Shown here piece by piece: positions 54,465 to 64,000 of a DNA stretch of 64,000 nt. The position numbers and the translations under genes were made by a program. The first letter of the stretch is position 1, and each line of letters starts with the position of its first letter. Source of the DNA: Pseudomonas putida (GTDB lineage Bacteria; Pseudomonadota; Gammaproteobacteria; Pseudomonadales; Pseudomonadaceae); NCBI RefSeq assembly GCF_004357765.1, contig NZ_SMTE01000005.1, forward strand, positions 124,001-188,000. Direction: 5' to 3'. The notes below the pieces were generated by a model. That model ran no database searches, was not told the origin of the DNA, and worked only from the letters and a program-made list of their open reading frames with translations.

Positions 54465-54953
54465 TCAGTGGTTCATGTGCATGTGGTCGTGACCACCGCC
54501 GGCTTCGGCGTTGAGCGGGCGCACCTCGGCTTGCACGTCCAGGGTTTGCTTGCTCCCCTCGGCATCCTCGATGGTCAGGGTCAGCGGCACCTTGTCGCCT
54601 TCCTTGACCTGCTGGTTCAGGCCCATGAGCATCACATGCAGACCGCTGGGGTCGAAGTTCACCGCTTTGCCAGCGGGCAACTCGACCGCTTTGACCTCAC
54701 GCATGCCCATGACGTCGCCGTTCATGGTCATCTCGTGCACCTGCACGGTCTTGGCAACCGGTGAGGCGACGCTCACCAGCTTGCTGTCGCTGCTGGCGGT
54801 GAGGGTCATGAACGCACCGGTGGAAGGCTGATGCGGCACAGTGGCACGCACCCAGGCTTCGCTCACGGTGGTCTGGGCCAAGGCTGGCAAAGCCATGCCC
54901 AGCAAGGCAATGGCGGCCAGGCCGCGTTTGATCGGTTGCAGTGAAACAGCCAT
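54465..54953 (-). CDS. Copper chaperone PCu(A)C
   Basis: A 162-residue exported protein with a signal peptide ending near PALAQ. The family motif H-M-x10-M-x21-H-x-M is recognisable: VHEMTMNGDVMGM and later GLHVMLMG. A His/Met-rich tail (GGGHDHMHMNH) ends the protein and may bind extra copper. PCuAC delivers Cu(I) to the CuA site of cytochrome c oxidase. It follows the SCO1 gene with a one-base overlap. Confidence 0.87.
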   Translation of the reverse strand: MAVSLQPIKRGLAAIALLGMALPALAQTTVSEAWVRATVPHQPSTGAFMTLTASSDSKLVSVASPVAKTVQVHEMTMNGDVMGMREVKAVELPAGKAVNFDPSGLHVMLMGLNQQVKEGDKVPLTLTIEDAEGSKQTLDVQAEVRPLNAEAGGGHDHMHMNH

Positions 54954-55561
54954 TAGCAAATCTCCATCAGGGTGACCAGGTCTTCGGCGCATTCCTTGGC
55001 GTTCAGGGAATGACCCAGGCTCAGGCGCAGCGTGCCACGGGTGTCGTAGACGTAGCTGGTGGAAGAGTGAGAGATGGTGTAGGTGTCGCCGGCCGGGACC
55101 TTTTCGTAGAACACCTTGAATTCCTTGGCCACCTCGGCGATTTCCTCCGGGGTGCCGGTCAGGGCGGTGAACGACGGGTCGAAGGCCTTGAGGTAAGCGT
55201 CGAGCACTTCAGGGGTGTCGCGCTCCGGATCCAGGGTGATGAACACCACCTGGAACAGCTCGCGGTCTCGCCCCCTGAGCAGATTCTTGATTTGCACCGC
55301 ACGCGCCAAGGTGGTCGGGCAGACCGCCGGGCACTGGGTGAAACCGAAGAAGATCATCGGCATGGAGCCGTAGAAACTCGACAGGGTACGCTCGTTGCCC
55401 TGGGTATCCTTGAGGCGGAACTTGCGCCCGAGGATTTCGTTGCTCATGTTCTTGCCGTACTTGAACTCGAGCCCACGCGCCGGACTGCAGCCCGCCAACA
55501 AGCCAAGTCCGAGAACGCCCATCCCGGCCACAACGGCGCGCCGGGTCAACAGATCATTCAT
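54953..55561 (-). CDS. SCO1/SenC family copper assembly lipoprotein
   Basis: A 202-residue protein. The N-terminus has a lipoprotein-type signal peptide (MNDLLTRRAVVAGMGVLGLG, lipobox LLAGC, Cys25). The SCO redox centre is TQCPAVCPTT (Cys77 and Cys81), and the downstream His of YTISHSSTSYVYD completes the copper site. It helps assemble the CuA centre of cytochrome c oxidase. It precedes and overlaps PCuAC, consistent with copper transfer between the two. Confidence 0.88.
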   Translation of the reverse strand: MNDLLTRRAVVAGMGVLGLGLLAGCSPARGLEFKYGKNMSNEILGRKFRLKDTQGNERTLSSFYGSMPMIFFGFTQCPAVCPTTLARAVQIKNLLRGRDRELFQVVFITLDPERDTPEVLDAYLKAFDPSFTALTGTPEEIAEVAKEFKVFYEKVPAGDTYTISHSSTSYVYDTRGTLRLSLGHSLNAKECAEDLVTLMEIC

Positions 55562-55793
55562 GGAACCATCCTTTACAGGGAAGGTGCCGACCCTCGGGAC
55601 GGGTCGGCCGAAAAACCGGGGCATTCTGGCATGACACCCCCAGGGCAGCTACCCAACCTTGGGGCGGATGGCCTGCAGCCCTTTGTTTACGGGCTGCGGC
55701 CTGTTGTCGCAGGGCTTGAATCCGTAACACTTTGTTGCTAGAGCGAAGAGAATCAGCGCCGCTTCCAGCCATCGAATGCAACGCTTCGCCTGA

Positions 55794-56387
<594 letters not shown>

Positions 56388-56435
56388 TCACAGACTTGCG
56401 GCAAGTGTACGCCAACCCGGCCCTCGAACAAAGTC

Positions 56436-57470
56436 CTAGTATTTGACTCGGGAAAGCGCATAACCCGTCTCGGTCTCCCTCGGCTGCGCCAGCCATGCCT
56501 GCATCCGGTGGTACAAGCCACGTTCGAGCCATTGGTAACTGAACCAGGACATTAGTCCAATGGACGGCACGCACAAGGCGAAGGTCAGGTACGGATTCAG
56601 GCCCAGGCGCTGGCTGGCGAACCAGCCGGCATACAGCACCAGCACGTGGATCAGGTACACCGAATACGAACAATCGCCTAGTGTCTTGAGCAGCCGATTG
56701 CCACGCAACCAGGGTTCCAGCGACACGAACGCCAGGACGATCAAGGCACTGGGTATACCCCAATGCAGCAGGCGCTGCGAGGCATCCAGGTGATAGATGG
56801 CAAAGCCTGCGGCCAGCAGCACCATCAGGGGCAGGACCCGCCCTTCACGCACCAGGCCACGCCGGTACAACACGCCCAGGCCGATGCCGAGCAGGAATTC
56901 GTAGATGATGCCGTTGTGGTAGAAGCGGCTCAGCACGCCCATGCGTCCGAGCACTTCGCTGGTCACCAGCAACGCCACGGTGACCAGCAACAGCTGATGG
57001 CGGCGGCGAACGAGCAATGCCAGGCCGAACAACAGATAGAAGAACATTTCGAAATTCAGCGTCCAGCCGACATTGAGGGTGGGATACAACCCATAGCCGC
57101 CGGGGTTTTCCGCCGGAATGAACAACAGCGACAGCAGCAGGTGCTGGCCGTCGTACACCTGATGCGGCATCCAACGGCTGAACGCCAGAATCAGTGCCGC
57201 CATGATCAGGGTATAGAACCAGTACGCGGGGACGATCCGCAGGGCGCGATTGAGCAGGAACTGGCGTGGCTCGATGACCTTGTCTCGCGTCGAGAGGTAG
57301 ATCACCAGGCCACTGATGACGAAGAAGATATCGACGCCCACCGCGCCTCGATCACTGAACAGTTGGCCAATGGGGCCGGTGGCATGGAAGTCGAAGAAGA
57401 TCTGCATGAAGTGGTGACAGACCACCACCCAGGCGGCGAACGCCCGCAGCGCTTGGAGCGAATACAGCAT
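56436..57470 (-). CDS. Acyltransferase 3 (OafA/YrhL) family membrane protein
   Basis: A 344-residue membrane protein with about ten helices. The family start LQALRAFAAWVVVCHHF contains the conserved R-x10-H type motif (Arg9, His19/20). FFVISGLVIYLST and LNVGWTLNFEMFFYL match the second family motif. It transfers acyl groups to surface sugars, but the acceptor is unknown. It lies between the nfuA and cti genes on the same strand. Confidence 0.85.
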   Translation of the reverse strand: MLYSLQALRAFAAWVVVCHHFMQIFFDFHATGPIGQLFSDRGAVGVDIFFVISGLVIYLSTRDKVIEPRQFLLNRALRIVPAYWFYTLIMAALILAFSRWMPHQVYDGQHLLLSLLFIPAENPGGYGLYPTLNVGWTLNFEMFFYLLFGLALLVRRRHQLLLVTVALLVTSEVLGRMGVLSRFYHNGIIYEFLLGIGLGVLYRRGLVREGRVLPLMVLLAAGFAIYHLDASQRLLHWGIPSALIVLAFVSLEPWLRGNRLLKTLGDCSYSVYLIHVLVLYAGWFASQRLGLNPYLTFALCVPSIGLMSWFSYQWLERGLYHRMQAWLAQPRETETGYALSRVKY

Positions 57471-57578
57471 GGAATACCCTGCGATTGCCGGTGCATTGAG
57501 GCCCCAGGGCGATATCGCCGCCCTGGGACCACCTACCGTTTCCGACCGCAGTGCTGGTGGAAAGATCAGCCGAAACGA

Positions 57579-59888
57579 TCAGAGGTTTTCGTAGCGGTTC
57601 ATGTCCAGTACACCAGCTTCTACCGGTTGGGTCTCCTTGATGTAGGTGTTCAGGTCGTGGAAGTAGTGCCAGAACTGCGGATGGCTGCGGCGGATCCCCC
57701 AGCGCATGACGATGCGCTCGAAGCGCTCGGCATCGTCGCCGGCGTACTCCAGGTCCTCGACGAACTCCGGCACATCGGCGGTGGGCACATTGAAGATGAA
57801 GTTCGGATAGCTGGTGAGCACGCCTGGGTACAAGGTCAGGGTATCGAGCCCTGGCTGGTAACGACGTGCTTCACCCAGAAGGAAAGCCACGTTGCTATGG
57901 GCGCGGTTGCGCAGCAGGCTGTAGATCTGGCGCTCGCCACCCTGCCCTTCGATACGCAACAAGGTCGCCTCGGGCAACTGGTCGATCACCTTCAGCCCAG
58001 CCGCCGGACGCGACACCAGACGACTCAACGACTGTTCGGCATCGCGGAACTCCTCGCTTACTTCCGGCCGCGAGCAGTAGGCGCCCGTGCAGCGATTGAT
58101 CGGGTCAGGTGAGGCGTTGATGCTCTTGGTCCGTTGCAGCAGTTTCAGACCGAAATCGCGCTTGGGGTCGTGCTTGTCCAGTTTCAGGCCGCTTGGCGTG
58201 TCGTCGTCGATGTCCTCGTAGTCGAGCCACATCTTCACCTTGCCACCGTTCTGGTACCAGTCGCTGAGGATCGCTCCGCGCTTGTCCGCCGGCATCAGGC
58301 GCAGGAAGTTGATCTCGGCGCCGTTGCGGATCAGGTCGAAGTACAGGCGCGTCTGCAACTGGTGCGAAACGTTGCCAAACACGTCGAAGTTGACCGCCAA
58401 TTGATAGTAGGTGCGCTCGAGCAGCGGGTAATCGAACAGCCACATGGTTAACGGCACATCGCCAATCAGCCCCTTGCTTACCGTGGCGCTGTCGAAGTGG
58501 CGGAAGATGGTCAGCAGCGCGTTGTCGTTGCCGGCCCAAAGTGTCGACCAGGTCGGCACTGGCATCTCGGCATAGGCCGCACGACGCAGTTTTTCATACT
58601 CATTGCGCTTGTCGCGGTAGGCATGCCACAGGGTCAGCACACTGCCGACATCGTCGATCTGGCCGGGCATGGCCAGCAACGGCGTGGCCTCGCCCCGGTA
58701 CTTGGCATCGGTGACGTAGCGGTCGAAGGCAGGTTCCTGGAACAGCGCCCAGAAGTTGTCGCGGATCACGTCGGTGGCGATCTGCCCACGGCACACCGGG
58801 CCGCGGATGAACGTGCGCACGAAGTACTCGGCGTTATCCAGCATGAACTGGTAGCGCGCCACTGCCGGAATCGCCTCGAACGTCTCGAACGGATTGGCCC
58901 GGTGCCGCGGCCCATAGCCTGGTAGCGATGTGGCGTGCCAGTCGCCGGCGTAGAACAGTTGCTTGACCCGCTTGAGCTTCTGCGGCCCCATCGGATAGGT
59001 GATGTGAGTCTTGTGTACGATGACCCCCTGCACCGGAATCAGACGGTAATAGAAGTCGGTGCCAGGCGGATCGTTGGGCCGACGCGTGGCGATGATGTCG
59101 ACCGGCTTGCCGCTCGGCGTGCGCGACCGTACCCACTGGAAGAAGTGGCCCTGTTCGCCGCCGACGAAATAGATGTGCGCCAGGAACAGGTGTTCGTACA
59201 GCCAGCGCCCCACCAGTGCTTCGGTCGAGCCCGGGCGGTTGAGCAGCTCCTCCCACTCGCCGATCTGCCTTGCCTCTGCCGCGCTCGGCTGGATCGGCTG
59301 GTATTCGACCGGCGCGCCTGCCGCCAGCCAGCGTTGCATGGTCTGGTATTGCTTGTCGGTGAGGCCTGTGACCGCCAGCGGCATGCCTTCTTTGGGGTGC
59401 GCGCCAGCGTAGGCGTCGAACTCCTGGGGCATGGGGCACATGTTGTTGCGTTCCAGGCCCAGGACGATGTCGTCGGGCAGCTTGGCATTGGGGGTGATCG
59501 GTGCCTTGTGCCCCAGTTCGAGCATGCGCGCCATCAACGCCGCCTGGCTGCCCTGGTTGTCGAGCACCGAATAGAAGCCCTTGGCCCGCCATTGCTCTTC
59601 GGTCTGGGCGTCGTAGAACAGGCGCGTGGTGGGCACCGCCTTGCTCCGCTCGCCCTGATAGACCGGGACCTTGCTGGCGCCGCGCACCGCCCCTTCGGGG
59701 CTCTCCAGCTTGAGCTGGCAGGCAGCGTCATTGCAGGCATGGCAGGCGACGCATTTCTCGGTGAAGATCGGTTGGATGTCGCGGGTATAGGAAATTGCCG
59801 GGCTCGACTGGGGGGATTGCGCGCCAGCCATGCCGCTCATGAGCAGCGCGCATGCGCCTGCCCAGGCAAGAAAACAACGATGCAACAT
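57579..59888 (-). CDS. cti: Fatty acid cis/trans isomerase
   Basis: A 769-residue periplasmic enzyme in the length range of P. putida Cti (about 766). Signal peptide MLHRCFLAWAGACALL supports the start at 59888; longer in-frame starts exist. Mature residues EKCVACHAC hold the heme c-binding C-x-x-C-H (Cys46, Cys49, His50). Cti converts cis unsaturated fatty acids in membrane phospholipids to trans under solvent or heat stress. It is divergent from metH with 167 bases between. Confidence 0.92.
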   Translation of the reverse strand: MLHRCFLAWAGACALLMSGMAGAQSPQSSPAISYTRDIQPIFTEKCVACHACNDAACQLKLESPEGAVRGASKVPVYQGERSKAVPTTRLFYDAQTEEQWRAKGFYSVLDNQGSQAALMARMLELGHKAPITPNAKLPDDIVLGLERNNMCPMPQEFDAYAGAHPKEGMPLAVTGLTDKQYQTMQRWLAAGAPVEYQPIQPSAAEARQIGEWEELLNRPGSTEALVGRWLYEHLFLAHIYFVGGEQGHFFQWVRSRTPSGKPVDIIATRRPNDPPGTDFYYRLIPVQGVIVHKTHITYPMGPQKLKRVKQLFYAGDWHATSLPGYGPRHRANPFETFEAIPAVARYQFMLDNAEYFVRTFIRGPVCRGQIATDVIRDNFWALFQEPAFDRYVTDAKYRGEATPLLAMPGQIDDVGSVLTLWHAYRDKRNEYEKLRRAAYAEMPVPTWSTLWAGNDNALLTIFRHFDSATVSKGLIGDVPLTMWLFDYPLLERTYYQLAVNFDVFGNVSHQLQTRLYFDLIRNGAEINFLRLMPADKRGAILSDWYQNGGKVKMWLDYEDIDDDTPSGLKLDKHDPKRDFGLKLLQRTKSINASPDPINRCTGAYCSRPEVSEEFRDAEQSLSRLVSRPAAGLKVIDQLPEATLLRIEGQGGERQIYSLLRNRAHSNVAFLLGEARRYQPGLDTLTLYPGVLTSYPNFIFNVPTADVPEFVEDLEYAGDDAERFERIVMRWGIRRSHPQFWHYFHDLNTYIKETQPVEAGVLDMNRYENL

Positions 59889-60055
59889 GTGCCGAAAGTC
59901 CTGGTTCTTGAATGCCATCACGGTGTGCCTGGTCGTCCCTGAGTGCGTGTTTGCCAACATGAGCATAATTCATGGAAAAGGCCGACGCGCCTAAAAACCG
60001 CGCAGCTTTGTTATGATTCCGCACCTTCTGATATTTGCCCGACCAGGTAGTTCTT

Positions 60056-63000
60056 ATGTCCGACCGCAGCGCTCGTCTCCAAGCACTCCAGAACGCACTC
60101 AAGGAGCGCATCCTGATCCTCGACGGCGGCATGGGTACTATGATCCAAAGCTACCGGCTCGAGGAACACGACTATCGTGGCACGCGCTTCGCCGATTGGC
60201 CAAGCGATGTAAAGGGCAACAACGATCTGTTGCTGCTGAGCCGCCCCGATGTCATCGCGGCCATCGAAAAGGCCTACCTGGATGCTGGCGCAGACATCCT
60301 CGAAACCAACACCTTCAACGCCACGCAGATTTCCCAGGCCGACTACGGCATGGAATCGCTGGTCTATGAGCTCAACGTCGAGGGTGCCCGCATCGCCCGC
60401 CAGGTCGCCGATGCCAAGACCTTGGAAACCCCCGACAAGCCGCGCTTCGTCGCTGGCGTGCTCGGCCCGACCAGCCGCACCTGCTCGATTTCCCCAGACG
60501 TCAACGACCCCGGCTACCGCAACGTCACCTTCGACGAACTGGTGGAAAACTACATCGAGGCCACCCGCGGCCTGATCGAAGGCGGCGCCGACCTGCTGCT
60601 GATCGAAACCATCTTCGATACCCTCAACGCCAAGGCAGCGATCTTCGCCGTGCAACAGGTGTTCGAGGACGATGGCATCGAACTGCCGATCATGATTTCC
60701 GGCACCATTACCGATGCCTCCGGCCGCACCCTGTCGGGCCAGACCACCGAAGCGTTCTGGAACTCGGTGCGCCACGCCAAGCCGATTTCCGTCGGCCTGA
60801 ACTGCGCCCTGGGCGCCAAGGACCTGCGCCCCTACCTGGAAGAACTGTCGACCAAGGCCGATACCCACGTCTCGGCCCACCCCAATGCCGGCCTGCCCAA
60901 CGCTTTCGGTGAGTACGACGAAACCCCGGCGGAAATGGCCGCAGTGGTCGAAGAATTCGCTGCCAGCGGCTTCCTCAACATCATCGGTGGCTGCTGCGGC
61001 ACCACCCCAGGCCACATCCAGGCCATCGCCGAAGCGGTGGCCAAATACAAGCCACGGGAAATCCCGGAAATCCCCAAGGCCTGCCGTCTGTCTGGCCTGG
61101 AGCCATTCACCATCGATCGCCAGTCGTTGTTCGTCAACGTCGGCGAGCGCACCAACATCACCGGCTCGGCCAAGTTCGCCAGGCTGATCCGCGAAGAGAA
61201 CTACACCGAGGCTCTGGAAGTCGCCCTGCAGCAGGTCGAGGCCGGTGCCCAGGTGATCGACATCAACATGGACGAAGGGATGCTCGATTCCCAGGCCGCC
61301 ATGGTCCGCTTCCTCAACCTGATCGCCGGTGAACCGGATATCTCCCGCGTGCCGATCATGATCGACTCGTCCAAGTGGGAAGTGATCGAAGCAGGCCTCA
61401 AGTGCATCCAGGGCAAGGGCATCGTCAACTCGATCTCCATGAAGGAAGGCGTCGAGCAGTTCAAGCACCACGCCCGCTTGTGCAAACGCTACGGCGCCGC
61501 CGTGGTGGTGATGGCCTTCGACGAAGTCGGCCAGGCCGACACCGCCGCACGCAAACAGGAAATCTGTCAGCGCAGCTATGACATCCTGGTCAACGAAGTC
61601 GGTTTCCCACCGGAAGACATCATCTTCGACCCGAATATTTTCGCGGTCGCTACCGGCATCGAAGAGCACAACAACTACGCCGTCGATTTCATCGAGGCCT
61701 GCGCCTACATCCGTGACCACCTGCCCTACGCCCTGAGCTCGGGCGGGGTGTCCAACGTGTCGTTCTCGTTCCGGGGCAACAATCCGGTACGCGAAGCGAT
61801 CCACTCGGTGTTCCTCTACCACGCCATCCAGAACGGCCTGACCATGGGTATCGTCAACGCCGGCCAGCTGGAGATCTACGACGAGATCCCGGCCGCCCTG
61901 CGCGAGAAGGTCGAGGACGTGGTGCTCAACCGCACCCCGCACGGCACCGACGCCCTGCTGGCGATTGCCGATGACTACAAGGGCGGCGGCGCGGCCAAGG
62001 AAGTGGAAAACGAAGAGTGGCGTTCGCTGCCGGTGGAAAAGCGCCTGGAGCACGCACTGGTCAAGGGCATCACCGCGTTCATCGTCGAGGATACCGAAGC
62101 GTGTCGCCAACAGTGCGCCCGCCCGATCGAGGTGATCGAAGGGCCGCTGATGAGCGGCATGAACGTGGTGGGTGACTTGTTCGGCGCCGGCAAGATGTTC
62201 CTGCCCCAGGTGGTCAAATCCGCTCGGGTGATGAAACAGGCCGTGGCTCACCTGATCCCCTTCATCGAAGCCGAGAAAGGCGACAAACCCGAGGCCAAGG
62301 GCAAGATCCTCATGGCCACGGTCAAGGGCGACGTGCATGACATCGGCAAGAACATCGTCGGTGTGGTGCTCGGTTGCAACGGCTATGACATCGTCGATCT
62401 CGGCGTGATGGTGCCGGCGGAGAAGATCCTGCAAACCGCCCGCGACGAGAAATGCGACATCATCGGCCTGTCCGGCCTGATCACGCCGTCGCTCGACGAA
62501 ATGGTCCATGTCGCCCGTGAAATGCAGCGCCAGGGCTTCAACCTGCCGCTGATGATCGGCGGCGCCACCACCTCCAAGGCCCACACGGCGGTGAAGATCG
62601 AGCCCAAGTACAGCAACGACGCGGTGGTCTACGTCACCGACGCCTCGCGTGCGGTGGGCGTCGCTACCCAGTTGCTGTCCAAGGAACTCAAGCCTGGCTT
62701 CGTCGAGAAGACCCGCCAGGAGTACGTCGAAGTCCGCGACCGCACCGCCAACCGCAGCGCCCGTACCGAGCGCCTGAGTTACGCGCAGGCGGTAGCGGCC
62801 AAACCCAAGTACGACTGGGCAGGCTACCAGCCTGCAGTGCCCTCCTTCACCGGCGTCAAGGTGCTGGAAGACATCGACCTGCGGACCCTGGCCGAATACA
62901 TCGACTGGACGCCGTTCTTCATTTCCTGGGACCTGGCCGGCAAGTTCCCTCGCATCCTCACCGACGAAGTGGTCGGCGAAGCGGCCACCGCCTTATACAA

Positions 63001-63763
63001 GGACGCCCGCGAGATGCTCGACAAGTTGATCGACGAGAAGCTGATCAGCGCCCGCGCAGTGTTCGGCTTCTGGCCGGCCAACCAGGTCGCCGATGACGAT
63101 ATCGAGGTGTATGGCGAAGACGGCCAACCGCTGGCGACCTTGCACCACCTGCGCCAGCAGACCATCAAGCCCGACGGCAAGCCGAACCTGTCGCTGGCCG
63201 ACTTCGTGGCGCCAAAGGAAAGCGGCGTGACCGACTACGTGGGTGGTTTCATCACCACCGCCGGCATCGGCGCCGAGGAAGTGGCCAAGGCTTACCAGGA
63301 CAAGGGCGACGACTACAGCTCGATCATGGTCAAGGCCCTGGCCGACCGCCTGGCCGAGGCCTGCGCCGAATGGCTGCACGAGCAGGTACGTAAAGAGCAC
63401 TGGGGCTATGCCCGCGACGAACAGCTCGACAACGAGGCGCTGATCAAGGAGCAGTACAGCGGCATCCGTCCGGCGCCAGGCTACCCGGCCTGCCCTGACC
63501 ATACCGAAAAAGAGACCCTGTTCCGCCTGCTCGATGGCAGCGCCATCGGCGAAACCGGGCCAAGCGGCGTGTTCCTCACCGAGCACTTCGCGATGTTCCC
63601 GGCGGCGGCGATCAGTGGCTGGTACTTCGCCCACCCGCAGGCGCAGTACTTCGCCGTGGGCAAGGTCGACAAGGACCAGATCGAGCGCTACAGCGCACGC
63701 AAGGGCCAGGAAGTCACCGTGAGCGAGCGCTGGTTGGCGCCGAACCTCGGTTACGAGAGCTGA
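60056..63763 (+). CDS. metH: Cobalamin-dependent methionine synthase
   Basis: A 1235-residue four-module enzyme. The homocysteine module begins [10 protein letters not shown] and binds zinc through [11 protein letters not shown] (Cys313, Cys314). The folate module has [16 protein letters not shown]-like sequence near 365 and the cobalamin module has DVHDIGKN with the cobalt-binding His761. The activation module ends with [15 protein letters not shown] for S-adenosylmethionine. It makes methionine from homocysteine and methyltetrahydrofolate. AGG upstream is a modest ribosome-binding site. A TATGAT at 60012-60017 may be the -10. Confidence 0.95.
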   Translation: MSDRSARLQALQNALKERILILDGGMGTMIQSYRLEEHDYRGTRFADWPSDVKGNNDLLLLSRPDVIAAIEKAYLDAGADILETNTFNATQISQADYGMESLVYELNVEGARIARQVADAKTLETPDKPRFVAGVLGPTSRTCSISPDVNDPGYRNVTFDELVENYIEATRGLIEGGADLLLIETIFDTLNAKAAIFAVQQVFEDDGIELPIMISGTITDASGRTLSGQTTEAFWNSVRHAKPISVGLNCALGAKDLRPYLEELSTKADTHVSAHPNAGLPNAFGEYDETPAEMAAVVEEFAASGFLNIIGGCCGTTPGHIQAIAEAVAKYKPREIPEIPKACRLSGLEPFTIDRQSLFVNVGERTNITGSAKFARLIREENYTEALEVALQQVEAGAQVIDINMDEGMLDSQAAMVRFLNLIAGEPDISRVPIMIDSSKWEVIEAGLKCIQGKGIVNSISMKEGVEQFKHHARLCKRYGAAVVVMAFDEVGQADTAARKQEICQRSYDILVNEVGFPPEDIIFDPNIFAVATGIEEHNNYAVDFIEACAYIRDHLPYALSSGGVSNVSFSFRGNNPVREAIHSVFLYHAIQNGLTMGIVNAGQLEIYDEIPAALREKVEDVVLNRTPHGTDALLAIADDYKGGGAAKEVENEEWRSLPVEKRLEHALVKGITAFIVEDTEACRQQCARPIEVIEGPLMSGMNVVGDLFGAGKMFLPQVVKSARVMKQAVAHLIPFIEAEKGDKPEAKGKILMATVKGDVHDIGKNIVGVVLGCNGYDIVDLGVMVPAEKILQTARDEKCDIIGLSGLITPSLDEMVHVAREMQRQGFNLPLMIGGATTSKAHTAVKIEPKYSNDAVVYVTDASRAVGVATQLLSKELKPGFVEKTRQEYVEVRDRTANRSARTERLSYAQAVAAKPKYDWAGYQPAVPSFTGVKVLEDIDLRTLAEYIDWTPFFISWDLAGKFPRILTDEVVGEAATALYKDAREMLDKLIDEKLISARAVFGFWPANQVADDDIEVYGEDGQPLATLHHLRQQTIKPDGKPNLSLADFVAPKESGVTDYVGGFITTAGIGAEEVAKAYQDKGDDYSSIMVKALADRLAEACAEWLHEQVRKEHWGYARDEQLDNEALIKEQYSGIRPAPGYPACPDHTEKETLFRLLDGSAIGETGPSGVFLTEHFAMFPAAAISGWYFAHPQAQYFAVGKVDKDQIERYSARKGQEVTVSERWLAPNLGYES

Positions 63764-63770
63764 CAGCGCT

Positions 63771-63831
63771 TCGCCGACAAGCCGGCTCCCACGGGTTTTT
63801 CACCGCCCTGTTGGAGCCGGCCTGGCGGCGA
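63771..63831. repeat. REP-like inverted pair after metH
   Basis: TCGCCGACAAGCCGGCTCC (63771-63789) and the reverse complement-like GGAGCCGGCCTGGCGGCGA (63813-63831) form an imperfect inverted pair around a 23-base loop. They resemble REP modules of the P. putida group and probably stabilise or end the metH transcript. Confidence 0.6.
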
Positions 63832-63879
63832 TTGGGCCTACACTGTCCTTGATCGCCTCTGATTACCTCGGGAGCCACC

Positions 63880-64000
63880 ATGGACGATTCCAGCCAAGAC
63901 AAGCCGCCAACCTTCTGGCAAATGCTGCACAGCATTCTCGCCGCCGCCTTCGGCGTACAGAGCGGCAAGAATCGCGCGCGCGATTTCACCCATGGCAAGG
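63880..64000 (+). CDS. DUF2970 family protein, N-terminal part (partial)
   Basis: Forty residues are visible before the window ends: TFWQMLHSILAAAFGVQSGK and NRARDFTHGK are the DUF2970 signature. The family consists of small (about 65 residue) inner-membrane proteins with one C-terminal helix and no known function. GGGAG lies six bases before the start. Confidence 0.7.
   Translation, partial: MDDSSQDKPPTFWQMLHSILAAAFGVQSGKNRARDFTHGK

Noticed and set aside
56763-58112. A 449-codon plus-strand open frame opposite the acyltransferase and cti genes
   Set aside because: The translation is Gln/His-rich, antisense to two recognised genes, and has no motif.
60011-62584. A long minus-strand open frame of 857 codons opposite metH
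   Set aside because: It runs antisense to the well-supported MetH gene, its translation is biased to Gly, Val, His and Asp as expected from reverse reading of high-GC codons, and it lacks recognisable motifs or a ribosome-binding site.

Overview
The window is about 62-64% G+C, densely coded and typical of the Pseudomonas putida group. That assignment is inferred from recognisable families (Cti, MetH, LpxO, ThpR, DUF2790, OprD, DUF6543/NEL proteins) and from REP-like hairpins of Pseudomonas type. No rRNA, tRNA, CRISPR array, insertion sequence or integrase was found. I describe about 64 protein genes, one cobalamin riboswitch and a set of operators and hairpins.

Layout. 1-940: end of a sarcosine-oxidase-like alpha/gamma operon. 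1-5.4 kb: LysR regulator, exported alpha/beta hydrolase, pirin, DUF1330 and a RibB fused to a degenerate GTP cyclohydrolase II domain. 5.7-9.6 kb: complete polyamine-type ABC transporter, whose leader shares a palindrome-like element with the ribB-like gene. 9.6-12.2 kb: PhoB-type box, PstS-like/OmpA fusion, and a TerC membrane protein behind a structured leader. 12.6-24.6 kb: metabolic genes, many paired with a divergent or adjacent LysR or AraC regulator (acyl-CoA dehydrogenase, cysteine desulfurase, NfsB, LysE, sugar-efflux MFS, alcohol dehydrogenase), then ThpR and LpxO. 24.7-27.0 kb: AhpD-like protein, acetyltransferase, and a DUF1624 membrane protein behind a Zur-like box.

27.0-32.0 kb is the most distinctive metabolic locus: a cobalamin riboswitch, a BtuF/BtuC/BtuD-like ABC transporter, a pseudoazurin-type cupredoxin and an OprD porin. 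All are closely spaced or overlapping, and no TonB receptor is included. 32.0-40.4 kb: small proteins, UvsE, a Gly-rich secreted protein, an AroQ plus quinate/shikimate dehydrogenase pair, a thioredoxin-like/DUF2790 pair divergent from a two-component system, and DUF4174. 40.6-45.2 kb: a 1524-residue leucine-rich-repeat protein ending in a NEL-type E3 ubiquitin ligase domain with its catalytic C-x-D motif (Cys1321), which is a candidate effector or toxin. 45.2-54.4 kb: DNA polymerase II with a LexA-like box, a LysR/YqcI/LysE/SGNH-hydrolase group, a Sel1-like protein preceded by an overlapping 23-codon reading frame, and AzlCD with an overlapping AraC gene. 54.5-64 kb: copper delivery (PCuAC, SCO1), NfuA, an acyltransferase, the stress lipid isomerase Cti, MetH, and the start of a DUF2970 gene.

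How the genes connect. MetH is B12-dependent and the 27-32 kb operon is B12-sensing. SCO1 and PCuAC serve cytochrome oxidase copper assembly. Cti and LpxO remodel the envelope. AroQ and the quinate/shikimate dehydrogenase feed aromatic catabolism or biosynthesis. All functional statements rest on reading translated motifs by eye; no database search was run.
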